Notes under the pieces: generated by a model | Told to the model about the DNA's origin: nothing | The model's database searches: none | Seen by the model: only the letters and a program-made list of their open reading frames with translations | Shown here: positions 1 through 12,420 of the stretch, piece after piece | Numbering within the stretch: the stretch's first letter is position 1 | Layout: each line of letters opens with the position of its first letter | Assembly (NCBI GenBank): GCA_003993805.1 | Contig: RSEF01000003.1 | Coordinates: 57,969,745 to 58,033,744, forward strand | Direction of reading: 5' to 3' | DNA length: 64,000 bases | DNA from: Himantopus leucocephalus | Taxonomy: Eukaryota > Chordata > Aves > Charadriiformes > Recurvirostridae | Translations under genes and position numbers: made by a program

Positions 1-59
1 CCCCCCCCCCCCCCCCCCCCCCCNNNNNNNNNNNNNNNNNNNCCCCCCCCCCCCCCCCC
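1..59. repeat. Poly-C tract containing a 19-N gap
   Basis: Positions 1-23 and 43-59 are all C, with N from 24 to 42. It lies in PHACTR2 intron 1, about 20 bases from the donor site. Such homopolymers are hard to sequence, so its true length is unknown. Confidence 0.9.
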
Positions 60-78
60 GGCACCTCCCGGTACTCAC

Positions 79-121
79 CGCCGGCCGGCTCCGGCAGCGT
101 GGAGACCGAGGTCTGGCCCAT
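79..121 (-). CDS. PHACTR2: PHACTR2 first coding exon (phosphatase and actin regulator 2), partial gene
   Basis: Read on the minus strand, an ATG at 121-119 opens 14 codons plus one base, giving MGQTSVSTLPEPAG, and then meets a consensus donor GTGAGT at 78-73. The start MGQTSVSTL is the N-terminus I know for mammalian PHACTR2, whose first exon also ends after 14 codons. PHACTR proteins bind G-actin through RPEL repeats and bind protein phosphatase 1 at the C-terminus. None of those domains is in this exon. The exon sits in a CpG island and points away from FUCA2, as in the human locus. The remaining exons are left of position 1, beyond a poly-C tract with an assembly gap. The identification rests on nine matching residues, the exon length, the splice phase and synteny. 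The 5' UTR limit cannot be placed. Confidence 0.85.
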
Positions 122-239
122 GGCTCGGCCGGGGAGGCGATCACGCCGCCCGCCGGGCGCGCAGCCTCCGCCGCGGCTGTTTCCGGGGGGGCATCTCACT
201 TCTCGCCGGGGCCGCGCTCCCCGCCGGCTGCCGGGGGGC

Positions 240-268
240 GGCTGGGGCTGGGGCTGGGGCTGGGGCTG
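240..268. repeat. Short tandem repeat of unit GGGGCT, about four copies
   Basis: Four consecutive copies of a six-base unit with G4 runs lie in the PHACTR2 CpG island. Four G4 runs separated by CT meet the simple motif for an intramolecular G-quadruplex on the plus strand. Confidence 0.8.
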
Positions 269-405
269 CGGGCCGGCGGCTGCCTGTCATGCCGCCGAGC
301 TGCCGGGCCGCCGGTCGGCGGGGGACCGCGGCCGCAGCGCAGCGCCCCCGTCCCCGTCCCGTGTCCCCTCCCCGCCCCGGGGCGGCGGCGGCGGGGGAAG
401 GGGGC

Positions 406-432
406 GGGGGGGGGGGGGGGGGNGGGGGGGGG
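406..432. repeat. Poly-G tract with a single N at 423
   Basis: A run of 27 positions is all G apart from the N at 423. It is on the plus strand, in the PHACTR2 CpG island upstream of the coding exon. The N marks uncertain length. Confidence 0.9.
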
Positions 433-500
433 CTGAGCTCCGCTCCCTGCCCGCATCCCCGCTGCGGGGCAGGGATACGGGAGGGGTCCTAAAAGTCTTT

Positions 501-3500
501 AATGAATTAAATTTAAAAAAAAAATAAAAAAAAAAGAAAACCACCCTTAATTACAGGGAGATTGGGAAAGACGGTGCTTAATTAGCGAGCCTTCTAGCAG
601 CGCCACCGTCCCAAGCCCCTGCCTAACTCCTGCCCTTCTCCGACGTCCAAAACTTCGGTCCAGACAGAACGTTATTTCCACCCCTTCCCTGCAGGTCCCG
701 GGAAAACGCGTGCGACAGCCGCAGGGAGCGATCCCGCCGCCCTGCTGCCAGGCGCTTCTCTGCTGGCGGCGGTTTCCAGGGCTTCGCCACTGTCACGAGT
801 GGAGAGGGAATGGCCGGGCATGGCACCTCGTGGGGTCGCGGAGAGCCCTTGTTTCGCTGGGACGGAGGTCTGAAGAAGTGCCCAACCCTTGCCTCCCTCA
901 CAGGGGCATTAATCGAAGACAGGACCACTTCTAATTTTGAAAGATAGTCTAAGGCAGCAGCATCCAGACAGCGCTCTGCCGTAACGAGTGACACGAAGGG
1001 ACATAATCAATTGGATACATTAGTGGTGAAGATGGGGAGAAACAGAGATTATGCATAGCACAAGAGCAAAAGGAACAAAGGGGGTTTGTTTTTTCTTAAT
1101 GCACAACCATAATCTAAGCAGTGACACAAGCTTAATGCAAACAGTTACCAGTGATGAAAAAAGGAGAAAAAAAAAAAGCTCAAATGCCTTAGAGCTATTA
1201 CCACACAGTATCTAGAAACAAGCAAGGCGACGCACATGCATCACAGGAGGACACTCAAGGCTCACCTAAAGAACACGCTAAAGAACGCCTATTAGCAAGA
1301 CATACGGTGAAATTACTATGTTTTTGAGTGGCCTGGAAGTCCTAGAGGGGTCAACTGAAGAGATTTCCATCCCTGATCTTTGTATGTGTTGGCACTGTGG
1401 TGCCGTTTCAGGAGATGGAGGATTGTGTCAGTGTGGGGCCCGTGCTCAGGAAACAAACGGAGTACCACAGATAGGTGCAGCCTGGCATCAGTTACAGGCA
1501 GAAGAGATGTGGTCATCAGCTAATATGTGGTAAAAAGAATACAACTAGTGGTAGTCTTCATGTTTTTTATAGAAGATAGGTCTTGGTAAACAGGTCTTTT
1601 ATTTTATTGTTTTATATGATTACACATTAAATTGCCAGACATATGGGCTTGAGTGTAATAAACTTCCGCTGGGTACTTGATTTAGTAAGAGAGAAAAAAG
1701 TGTGGACAGCACAAAATTAATAAAGCACAAACAGATGAAGAACTAGATGAAAAACAGATCAATTGTCCAAGTAGCACTAGCACTTAATGAGGGTGTTTCT
1801 GTTGGGGAGCTGTGGGGAGGCTCTTCACTGTTTTCATCAGCAATCTAGAGAAGTATTATTTCAAACAGCTTTAAAAGACTAAATAAATCACCACCGACAG
1901 CAATTTTAGATGGAGTAAATATTACCAGAGTGATAATGAGGACAAGGCAGTCATAGAGTTATCTGGATTGTTTAATAAACTCAGCTCTTTCAAACAAGTA
2001 AGTTTTAATAGGGTCAAAAGAAGAAAAAAGTCAGACTTGCAGGATGGAACAACGCAGCCTGCAGGGCCAAGGAAGGTATCTTAGAAAGCTGCTCCATGTA
2101 GGGGCTCAGAGAAATCCAATGTGAGCTCCTAGTGAGCTAGTGCTGGTACAAAAGGGAGCAGATACTCACATACAGATGTGCAAATAGGAAAGGGATAGGC
2201 AGAAATCCAGAAATCCTATTACATCATTGCGCTTTTTATCAGACAAAAAGTGCTGTCCCATGTCCGGTGTTGTTGTCTGCCCCTTAAAAAAACCCCAAAC
2301 GCTAGGCGATGGGAGGCAGCCCAACAGAGATCCACACGATGAGATGGAAAGTGCAGAAAGCGCTCTCCAACAAAAGGTCTGAAGAAGGCCGGTGCCGACG
2401 TGCTCGGGAAAGACTGATGTGTTGCATTTTAACCTAAGAGTGCCTTTGCGAGGAGAGAACAGCACTGCAGCACTCCTGGATGTTCAAACACCGAAGGCGA
2501 GGCTCTTTGCCTGACACCTCCAAATCCAGGCCTTGGCCAAAGCCCAGAGTTGAAGACGAGGGAGTGGGGCTAGTACAGAGGGACCACCAGGCTGAAGAAC
2601 GCAGTGGGAGCTAAGGGGAAGGTAGATGGTCTAATGGTCCCTTCCTCAACCCGAGGAAAGGCTTTCAGAAGGGCGGCTTGTTGAACAACCGACTCCTGTC
2701 ACTTATTTCTCAGGAGTTTTTTGCATCGATTCCCCACATTTATTTTTCTTACCTTGAAAAATGATTTTTAAAGGGTTTGTTTTGAGAAACTCGAGTTACC
2801 TCCTTGGAGTCACCTGTAAACAGGAACATAAAAGTGTTCCGTCTGCCTCTGGTGAATCTCATTAATTTTATCAAAGGAATTTGTGTTCCCTTGCTACGTA
2901 AAAGCCCAGTTTACAATGCAAAAGTATATATCATCTGTCTGCTATGATTCCTGTCAAGTAATAAACTCCTCAAGGTTATTTGTAAGCTGATCAAATGGGT
3001 ATAGTTGTCACATCCTCCAGTGCAGTTGAATTCGTCGCCAATTTCTTTAGTTTTGGCTGTTGTGTTTGTTTGGGTTTTTTTCTTCATAACTTAACTGATG
3101 CTGGTGACTTTCTTGTATATGTTTTCTCCGCAGCCACCTCATTTTTAAGGGTCCTGCCTTCATACCTCAGGGATGCTTAGTGGTATGTTGCAGAACTAAT
3201 CCGATATGGTTACTGCTTTAGAAAGTAGGGGATGGCAGTTCTAGTAGGGAAGATAAATGTTAATTTATAGCACTAACAGATTATACGCATCATGTTGTAT
3301 AGAACATGATAGGCAAAAATAAATACTTTCTCTTAATCCTGAACAGGGAATACTAGTTGAAGACATAAAATAGTACTGGTCCATACAACAATTATGTCTC
3401 TTTCTGCTTCATTTCCTGCCTAAAGATGCAAAGGGGCAATATATACAGCTCAGATTACTCACAGTCATGAACGACCAAATTAGAAAAAAAATAGCACTTT

Positions 3501-5138
3501 TCTGCTTAGATGCTGCTTTTTAAGGCATTTGATTTAAGAATTCAGCTTATGACTCACCGATGGGAGGGAATGAACCCTGAATCCTCAACACTTTCAAAAA
3601 GACATCTACCAATTGACCTGTGAGAGAAACTGGACTGTTGAAAGCAAAGACAAATTACACTTCTTCTATGTAGAGCTATATTTATGTAAGTGCCTCCACA
3701 CAGAAGGGAGTCTAGCATCCTACTGACATTCCCATGTGAGCATCCACACAAAATACATACTTTTAGTATTCAGTTGTTTGCAAACCTTTATTCTGCAGTA
3801 TGATTGAGATACTTTAATCTGTGCATTATATGTCTTGCCATGTTGGTAGTTGGTGTTTAGGACCCTCAAAAGTCTAAGGATACACTGTTTGATAGTTTGA
3901 TAACAACTGATTCGAGTAAAGATGTGAGATTGCAATTATGTAGATAAAATACATTTTTATTGGGTAAACTCTTTTTTTTTTTTTTTTTTAGGATTTAGAT
4001 GACTTTATCTGTGATGTGTTTGGATGTATGTTCCTCTTTGCTTTTAAACAACCAATAGGAGGAGATGCAAATGACTGCCCAGCAATTTGTAGTGTTAATA
4101 GTCTTCTGGGGTTTCTGGAAATCCGCAATTGCAAGCAAAGCAAAAATGGCCCGGGAAGATAAAAGTAAGAATTTCAGGATTAAAATTTCCATGATTATTT
4201 TAGCCAGGGCTAATCTGGTACTGAAGGAAATGCTGCAACAAGATGCTGAAACATGAATGTCTTCTATCAGGTGGGGAAGCGGAGGTTCAGCTGATGGGTA
4301 GAACAGGTGCCAGGCAACATCAGCATCACTGGGGTTCCTGGACCCAGTGTCCCTGTTAGATTTCAGTGTCAGTAGTAATACCATGGTTATCCGATTGCCT
4401 CATGCTACGTGCACAGTTCTTCCCTTCTTGTCCCAAGTTACTGTGTTGGGTACTGTGGTGAGTACTGTTAAACAGATACTCTGCTGTCCCTCTAGAATGG
4501 AAATCTTCCACTGAAAGAGGAAGAATAGCTTCTTCATGAACTTCAGCAGTGTTTGTAAAACAAGAATATTGCACTTGTATAAATGGCTGGTGTGAGATCT
4601 CTTCACGGAAGTGAATGTAAAACTTCAAAATTGTTCTTAAGTCAGAATGAAATAATACACACAATAATCTCTCTCACATATCAAAGAGCAAATTCCTTCC
4701 CATCAGTAAAGCTTCAAAGACAGATGTATTTCAGTGTGTTTACTATACTGGGACAATGGTTGGCAACAGATGACCTACAACTAGCAGGATGCTGTTGCCC
4801 AGTCTTTAGAGTTCTGTAGGCTCACGCAAAGTAAAGAGGCCTTTTAGATAGGTGAATTTGTATTACTCTTCTTTCAGTAATCAAGATTAATTTATAGCAC
4901 TAAATATAACAGAAACTATGGGAAGCTATAACATTTAATCCCAGGATTCGTAATGCAGGACTGGCAAACGCATTCAACCTTATAACAGGAAAAAAATATT
5001 ACCCGTGTGCTTATCAAGATAAACCAAGAAGGTGGCACTGAGGCCGGAACAGAAATGATCCAGATGGGTCATTTCTTGTGTGGTCCTCCCACCCCTCCAC
5101 ACCCACTCACAACTCCTGTCAGTATGCAGAACGGCTGG
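501..5138. other. Intergenic DNA upstream of PHACTR2, no gene seen
   Basis: No open frame here looks like a known protein and none is joined by plausible splice sites. An A-rich stretch follows the CpG island at about 512-540. A run of 18 T lies at 3972-3989. I see no RNA gene or intact mobile element. Confidence 0.6.
3972..3989. repeat. Poly-T homopolymer, 18 bases
   Basis: An uninterrupted T run in intergenic DNA. It could be the tail of an old minus-strand retroposed sequence, but I recognise no element body beside it. Confidence 0.85.
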
Positions 5139-5248
5139 AATCATAGAATCATAGAATGGTTAGAGTTGGAAGGGACATTAAAGATCATCTAGTTCCAACG
5201 CCCCTGCCATGGGCAGGGACACCTCCCACTAGACCAGGTTGCTCAAAG
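5139..5248 (-). mobile_element. CR1 LINE 3' fragment, 5'-truncated
   Basis: Starting with the double ATCATAGA-type 8-mer, the sequence follows the avian CR1 3' end in reverse complement, with recognisable words TTGGAAGGGAC, AAGATCATCTAGTTCCAAC, CTGCCATGGGCAGGGACACC and ACCAGGTTGCTCAAAG. The element therefore reads on the minus strand and keeps only about 110 bases. CR1 copies are usually 5'-truncated like this. It is the strongest lineage marker in the window. Confidence 0.9.
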
Positions 5249-8200
5249 ATGGAAGATGAGCAGCACCGTGTCCTGCAGGCTGCAGAGCTGTACGATTCGG
5301 GGAATGAAGCAAAGGTTATGACATAAGCAAACACGAGCAAGAAGCCAAGTAATTTTTTTAGTCATGGGTCACACTAAGGTTTATAACAATGACATTGAAT
5401 TTGTACCTGCCCATAGAGAACGTGCAGTTACAAAGGGGAAGAGTTTGGGGAGGGCATCACCAAAATCAGTTTGTTTGCTTAAGGCCAGAACATCAGCTGT
5501 AGCTGAGCAAAAAGCTAATTCTGTTTTCTGGGAAACTGAATGCAGTTCTTAAACAGGCACTGTCAAAATAAAATCACAGGCCATATTCATGAATTATACT
5601 GGCACTGTATTGGGAATTCAGACAATTTCCTTTTAATAACCAGGGACTCATGTAATAACCCTTGATTATTCTTTTATTTGGAAATATTTTTATGTGTCCT
5701 TTTTTTACTTTTAATGGCTTAGCAATGCTATGTTCTTGCCAGTGTGACCTCCCATTTCCAATGCACAAGCAAAGCGCAAGAAAAGGAATTTGAAATCTTC
5801 TTTAAAAAAGAGGCTGTTGTCTTTGCGAGTGATCATCACAAGTCTTCCTCAAAAAACCCCACTCTACATACTATCTACATAGTAGAATGGAAGTCATCTA
5901 CACAGAATAACGAAGTGAACGGAGCTTCTGCAGTTCATCCTCTAAATTTGGAAGCTAAGACCAGAGGGGGTAATATGCCAATGAGGGCTATTCTAATTAA
6001 AACATATAGCAGACATTTCTTGAATGAGATTTGCTTGTTCAGATTAGGACTGCACTGGGAGTCAGGTAGCGAGGCCCTTACCTACGGAAGGTCTGAGGGG
6101 CTCAGAGTTGTTCAGTATTCAGGTGATCTCAACTCCTGTTTCACTGTCTGTTCTTATTTATCCTTACCAGCTCTTTGCCATCACAGGCGGGAAAAGAGCA
6201 CAGCTGGGCAAACTCATTCCCGGTGATTTGGCACAGGCGGATTTTCTTTCTGCTCACAAATTATCTGCAAATAGCTTCTGCACTTGCAAACTTGTTTGTT
6301 ACTCTGAATTATTCACCATAACAGTTTGTAAGCCAATTTTGGACACTGGGAAGCAGGTAAACAATTCATAGCAACAGCAGTTGAATAATTTATTATCCAG
6401 GCTGTGTGCTAGGTGCCCTCAGCTGTGGGGGTCTCTGACTCGGGGGTGCTAGTTGTACCTAGGGGAAACTTTCACAATAGCTGCATCAGTATGATTTTAA
6501 AGGGTTAGTAACGAATCCTTATAGAACTACGCATGGTTCTATCATCTGATCTGTGACTTTTGTTGTACCCTTTAACTTAGTATTACTCTTGCCAATATTA
6601 GGTAACTGCCTGGCAAGTTGTTCTAGGAAAGACTTCTATAGACTTGAACATTGCAAGTATGTTGAAGTATCTCCATTTTCATTTTAATAACAGTTTGCAG
6701 TTTCTTGTGGTACTGTATGCACTGAGCTTTTAAAGTAATTTACATAATGTATGCGGTTGAAAGGCAGAAAATAGAAAGAAAATAGTCCCAACACAAACAT
6801 TTCCGGAGTCACGGAGAGCAGATCTACTCGTCTCTTGTGCGTGCTCCTCAGCTTCAGAAACTGCCCTGCTCCCCCACTGCGCTTTCTTCTAACATTTCGA
6901 TTTCGACACGCTTCATCTCCACCCCAGTTCTGTTCCACAGTATCTTTCAAAAGTGTTTTCCTTCCCTAGTGTTCCTTAAAGGCAAATTCTAAAACTTGAT
7001 ATCCCTCTGAGTTCTTTGACTTTTTCTCCATCCCACGCTTGTTGCTAATGTTTGTTTACTTCGCTTGCAAAGATCTGGAGTCAGTTCCCTTGCTTTGCTT
7101 CAGCAAGCCTGGCTTATGCAGGAACCCTCCTTTTCTCATAAAGACAGAGTATTTCACTAATTATTTGGGGTATTATTACTTTCACATCTACTGTGAAAGT
7201 TATCGGCTGCCTAAAGACTTATGGCGCAAGTAGCAGAAGTGGTGTAATCCAGGTTTTGGAGAACTTCTTGTGCAAGATTATGAAAGGTGAGCAAATGAAA
7301 GATTCAGACCCTGACTAATCAGGCCCTTCTGCCACTAACAATGTTGGGCTTTTTTAATTTGAATTTACTAAAAATTAATGCACTATAAGAAATATGTGTT
7401 CTTCAGGGCAAGGATCTTGTCTTCTTCTTTTAAGAAGGGCTAAGCATTGTTCAGTTGATGCTGGAAAACAGCTACCTTCCGTCTTTGTTTAAAGCACCAA
7501 GGGGAATTGACATACTGGATCAAATTGTGTCCCTAACCCTAGACAGGATATGCCTGAAAAAAGCTGAAGAACCCCCCAGTAGATGGCATGACGTATTACC
7601 CGAAGTCTGTAAGGTCCCATGTTAATACTTAATAATTTAAATGCTACAGTCCTTGTTCAGATTTTAAATTTTCAAAAACTTTTCTACATGTTTGTGATTG
7701 TTAATAACAAGAACTCTCGATATTAACACTGTTCCTATGTGATCATTTCCTTTGTGCTTCATACCCATTCCTTGATCCCAGCACCTCCTGTTGCGTTGTG
7801 TTTTGCCGTGCCGTGGCAGTGGTGGGACAGTACAGAATAGCATTTCCTTTCCAGGCAGAAAATAACCAGAAATTTTCCAATCAAGTGTGTGTTTGTCACC
7901 AGATATGAATTTTGTCCAGGGTTCCAGATTCATGATGAAAGACAAAAAGGACTACATTAAAAATTATAAATAGCATTCTGCCTGTCCTAGTTCAAGCCAC
8001 TGGGGAAGAAGAAAGCAATGGCGTAAAAGTGACATGCCGGAGTGTAGAGTTCCTCAAGAGTCGGGTTTCTGCCAGGTTTTCAAAGGCTGTAGCCGCTGCA
8101 AGTTCATATCAGTGGTTACAATAAACAGAGCGGACTGGCCCCTTTACTGATACAAGCTGGCGTGTCCTCAGCAGAGAAAATGCTAAAACTAACTGCTAAA

Positions 8201-8970
8201 AGCAGCTGGAGGTCTGTTCTTACTGCAGGACACCATCTTTCCTCCTCCACCTCTTCTCTCAAGGCCTGTTGTGCCTTTCGTTGCGTTCACCACGGCAGTG
8301 GTCACAGTACTGGAGCTCCCTAATTCATCATTTCAAGGAAAGGCTCCTACCGGTTGGACCAGCTCCCCTTCGGCATTTTTTCTCTCCCATCTGGACTTAA
8401 CGGCAGCTTCCAGATGCCTCCCAGCTGCTGCTGCTGCTGCAGCAAAGCCCAATTATCCCGGAGACCTTCTGCGCTCTCCAGCCTGTCCAGCAGTGCCTCC
8501 TCGCTTCAGACAAGTCAGACATGATGCTAGCCCAGCTACACTAACCATTTTCCTTAAGAAAACACAGCTTTCTGCTCTTCAGGGCATGTGTGGTGGTTGC
8601 TGGCTGCGGCTTTCCCTCTGCGGCTCCAAGCTCCTTAATGAATCACTGCTTTTTGGCACTGAAGCAAAATAAACATGTAATTTTGGATGCCTTTGCCAAA
8701 CGTATGTACACTTAGAGCAGGTTTTGAATGATACCAACGAAAAGGTTTCATGAAATGTGCAGTCTCCATAGCTAAAAGTTGCAAAAAAGCCAGATAATGT
8801 GAACCTGAAGGTCACAACAGTACCGTTAGCCCAACAGTCATTCATGTCATGTATATTTTCTGGAACACATGGAGGGGGATTACCACTAGTGTGTCAGCTA
8901 CAGCTCTCACCAGGAAAAAACAGTAGTAGAAAGCAGCATAGGGGTGCAGGATCACTCATCAGCACGACTG
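5249..8970. other. Intergenic DNA, no gene seen
   Basis: Nothing here supports a gene. The longest frame, a 160-codon one on the plus strand at 5744-6226, has low complexity, no family resemblance and no splice context, so I treat it as chance. A short CTG/CAG-type run lies at about 8427-8442. Confidence 0.55.
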
Positions 8971-9260
8971 TTAGATGCCTACCTCTTTCTTTCCTCTTCT
9001 CTTTATTAACCGATTCACTGCAACTACATGTAGCACAGCAGATTTTTACACTGATGCTTCCTAGTCTATCTAAAGGGGGAAAAAAGACATCAACAAAAAA
9101 TTTGGCAGGCATACNCGTTAGATGCCTACCTCTTTCTTTCCTCTTCTGTTTATTAACCGATTCAGTGTACTACACGTAGCACAGCAGATTTTTACGCTGA
9201 TGCTTCCTAGTCTATGTAAAGGGGGAAAAAAGACATCAACAAAAAATTTGGCAGGCATAC
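8971..9260. repeat. Tandem duplication of about 144 bp joined by a single N (assembly artefact likely)
   Basis: Copy one is 8971-9114 and copy two is 9118-9260, separated by an N at 9115. They match along their whole length apart from a handful of substitutions and one or two single-base indels. The unit begins TTAGATGCCTACCTCTTTC and ends TTTGGCAGGCATAC. The N exactly at the junction suggests two overlapping contigs placed end to end rather than a genomic duplication. Confidence 0.85.
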
Positions 9261-12200
9261 TGAATGAAGTTTCTCAGTTGCTCGAGCCAGTCCTCTGTAC
9301 ATACCCTGTCATGCACTTTGACTCTTTCAAGTGCCTGAGCCTCTCCATGACTCCCAACACACTCTTGCTGACTTGACTGCGAACGAAGAAAAAGTTTCGA
9401 AAGTGTTTGGCACAACTGTTCCTCTAGTTTCTCTCCATTCAATCAGATTTTAGAATGAATTTAAATGTACTGTTGGACTATAATTAGCTCCGAAGGGCAG
9501 AAGACCACGGGGGACCAGGTCTTTCCTCTTTAAATGGGCACCTGTAAAGACACTACCTTAAATGATATCCTGAATGCCAAGCAAAGTCTGAAACCTGGAG
9601 CCGTGCCTGATTAACTGCCAAAAATCAGAATGATCTCTGCATTTGGCAAATCAAAGTCATTCCCTACGAAGCTGGTTTACTACAGAAATTTCTAGACCAA
9701 AACACAAGTTTCAGCCTTCAGTTTCATCCCCCCCGTGTGTCTACTACTATGAGAATGTGGACCTTTTTTTTACCCTACAGGGAAAATGCATTTTTTCCAT
9801 TCTCCCATGACTCAAAAACATCTGAAAGATTCTTCCTCCAAGCTGAAGAAAGAGGGGGGAAAAAACTTCACTTTTTGGCAAAGATACAGAATGGAAATTT
9901 TTGACTCAAAAGAGGATTTTCAAAATAAAATAAAATATAAGCAGCATGTGAAAACAAGGGGTTATAATGGAAACTATTTTCATAGCCAGCTCTAAAGTAA
10001 GCACTGCTGTTCCAGAGACACATGGTACTGATGCAAACATTGGTTTGAGGCCAAAACCCCTAGCATGCTAGTGGAATCCGGAAGCACTACAATATTAAAT
10101 ACACCTCAAAATATATGTCAGACATCTCCCTGAGTCTGTTCCACTTACTGTGCACAGCATGACACTATACACTTAATTCATCAGTGTCTGCAGAGTAACA
10201 GAATAAGGGGCCAGTGGCGGAGGTGCTCTCCTTGCCTTGGGTCGGGTTCTTTCCTGCACCACACGCTCCCCGAATGGTCTTCTGCAAGACCGGGCTTATT
10301 ATTCCCATTTTGCAAATATTGAGCCAATATCCACTTTCCGTCTGCAGCACTTAACACAAGCATCTATTATTACAGCATGCGAGCACCCCTCACTGGTCCT
10401 CGGGAAGTGTTATTATCCCCAAGGTAGGATTTCCACATTTCGTCTAGAGTGATGGGGGAGCGAGGGTGCTATAAAAGACGTGAGGGCATCCTGCTCAGCT
10501 GCACTCTCCTTGTTGGCAGACTCTTGCCGCTATCTTTTGTCTGCTGCTTCCAGCTGCTCCAAGGCCTGGGCAGTTTTCTATCATGGAAAACTCCCTTTTT
10601 GCACCTACTACAATTACAGCTCTGGTGCTTGGAGTGTACCTTTGCCGATTCACTGGAAAACACACAACTGGTTGAAAGTGTCTTAACCAAGGGCGTAAAA
10701 TCAACCTTATGCTTTTGTGCAGCCTGATTTTTCTGTGGATTTGTGGCTTTTGATCACAGTTCTTGCCTCGCAATAAAATGCAAATGCTGATTGAAAGTGT
10801 CCCCAGGAGTGGGGCTGGTGGAGCGTCCCCCTCTGCCACTTGAATTCTCCAGAGGTTTAACGGGAGCAATGTCCCCTCCCTGCCAGCTCTTTTGGGGTCC
10901 ATCTGGCTGCAGATATGTATGAGCAGTTGCAGAGCACTGACTCAGGCTGGTTCTCCTCTTCCAGGTCTGGTCCCAGCTCCCAACAGGGCTCAGGAGCTGT
11001 CATTAGAGGCCACCGTACTAGAGCGTTATCGTACAACCCCGCTTCCATCAGAAAGGCAGACCAAAACCTCTGGCTTGGCACCTCCAAGCATGTGTCTGTG
11101 GCTGCACCTACCTGCTGGCCCTGAGGAGGACCCAGGCTCAGCACAGCTCCACAGCTCCAGCTGCTCCCTGGCTCTCTGGGGGTACAGACAGTGACTGTGC
11201 CCCAAGTCACCAGGGAGTAGGGAGGCGGGGACAGAAGAGAAAAAGTCACCCCTTGGGTCTCTGTGCACTGGGCCCATCAGCTTTTTCCTCCCAAAAGTGT
11301 ACCGCAGGGGCAGTGTGGTATGGATCAGCTTTGTGGAGCTCACCCAAGCTGAGGCTCCTCGTAATGGCCAACGGGTCAATCAGGTGGTGGGGTCTGCGGG
11401 GCTCACAAACAGCTGCCATTGGCAAGGGGGCAGGTCTGGGAAAGCACACGACCGGCTCTGCTAGGGAAGAGCAGCCAGCCAAGAGGTTCACAAAAGCTCA
11501 TGAACACAGATGGGTTCAGTGGATGTTGACTTTGGTGATTGGGACCTGTGCTTTAGATGTCGTGCCAAAAAGGTGCGACAGGTTCAAAGATACAAGTAGA
11601 TACAATTTCACGCTTATATACACGCCAACCACCTTCCTCCCTCCCCTTCACCCCCAAGTTGTTTGGGGGTTTTGTTTTGAACCTTCAGAATCAGCCACGG
11701 TCTTTCATTCTCTAAACGGGATGTAGCTTTCTACTTAATAGGTTTTACGTGCCATCCTTTTCTAAAGCCATCCTTGTTAGGGAACATATCATCCTCGTTT
11801 AGCTTTCATCTCACCGAGTGCACTGTTGTGGATGGGGAGGGTTATAAAGGGTCGGGTTTTGCACCCTTGCCAACATGCTGTAGGGGAATTCTGGTCTAAT
11901 AGCCTGCTGACATGTCCCTGGAGAAGGCTGCTTTGAATGAGGCAGAAAGCCTGGCGAGCTTTGGCTCAAGGTCCTCCTATACGCATGGCATTTGGTCTCT
12001 ACGTGGCGATTGTTTAAATTGAGTGTAAATCTGTGGGTCTGATTTTGCTTTTTAAATTCTCGTGCGTCATTCATTTCCTTGCTGGTGGCCAGGGGAACCA
12101 GCATGCTTTAACTACGCTAGTCCTGGGGATTTTTTTTTTGTGCTGAACATGTTTAGCTCAGGTTCATTCAGTTGCAAAACCCACACATAAGGCAACTAAA

Positions 12201-12289
12201 ACAATTATATGAACTAAAGCAGGAATGCCATATGGTTCTTGTGAAAAGTGCTTTTACCAAGACGAAACATCAATATTGCACTTTCTCCT
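9261..12289. other. Intergenic DNA, no gene seen
   Basis: Several frames of 70-157 codons overlap on both strands at 10170-11730, where GC content is higher. None resembles a known protein. Faint traces of an ancient repeat tail occur at about 10298-10325. Confidence 0.5.
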
Positions 12290-12420
12290 AACTACCTGCT
12301 TAATACAGCACATCATTAATGCAGCACATTTAGTTAGTTAAAATGAACAAATTTCATTAAATTAAAATTCAACAGCATTAAAGCCAGATGGGCTGCAGGG
12401 GGGAAAATGCAGAGACTTTT
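12290..12420. other. AT-rich block, possible conserved non-coding element
   Basis: The block has many ATTAA/TTAAT homeodomain-like core words and no repeat signature, with a texture common in vertebrate developmental enhancers. This is only a judgement of sequence character, and conservation cannot be seen here. Confidence 0.2.

Larger units (their letters stand above)
44..500 (-). promoter_or_regulatory. PHACTR2: CpG island, PHACTR2 promoter and 5' UTR region
   Basis: This block is very rich in G, C and CpG and stops abruptly at about 490, where the sequence becomes AT-rich. It surrounds the first PHACTR2 coding exon and lies upstream of its ATG on the minus strand. No TATA box is evident, as expected for a CpG promoter. 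The transcription start cannot be fixed from sequence alone. Open frames running through it on both strands are composition artefacts. Confidence 0.7.

Noticed and set aside
99..544. Several overlapping frames on both strands in the first 550 bases
   Set aside because: They are Gly/Pro/Arg-rich translations of homopolymers and CpG-island sequence, some running through an N. The only supported coding piece is the short PHACTR2 exon.
5744..6226. A 160-codon frame in intergenic DNA
   Set aside because: It has no domain, no splice partners and no resemblance to a known protein. Its length is within what chance gives in 38 kb.
10170..11730. Cluster of overlapping frames on both strands in a GC-richer patch
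   Set aside because: Frames overlap on both strands without one standing out, which is the mark of base composition rather than coding.
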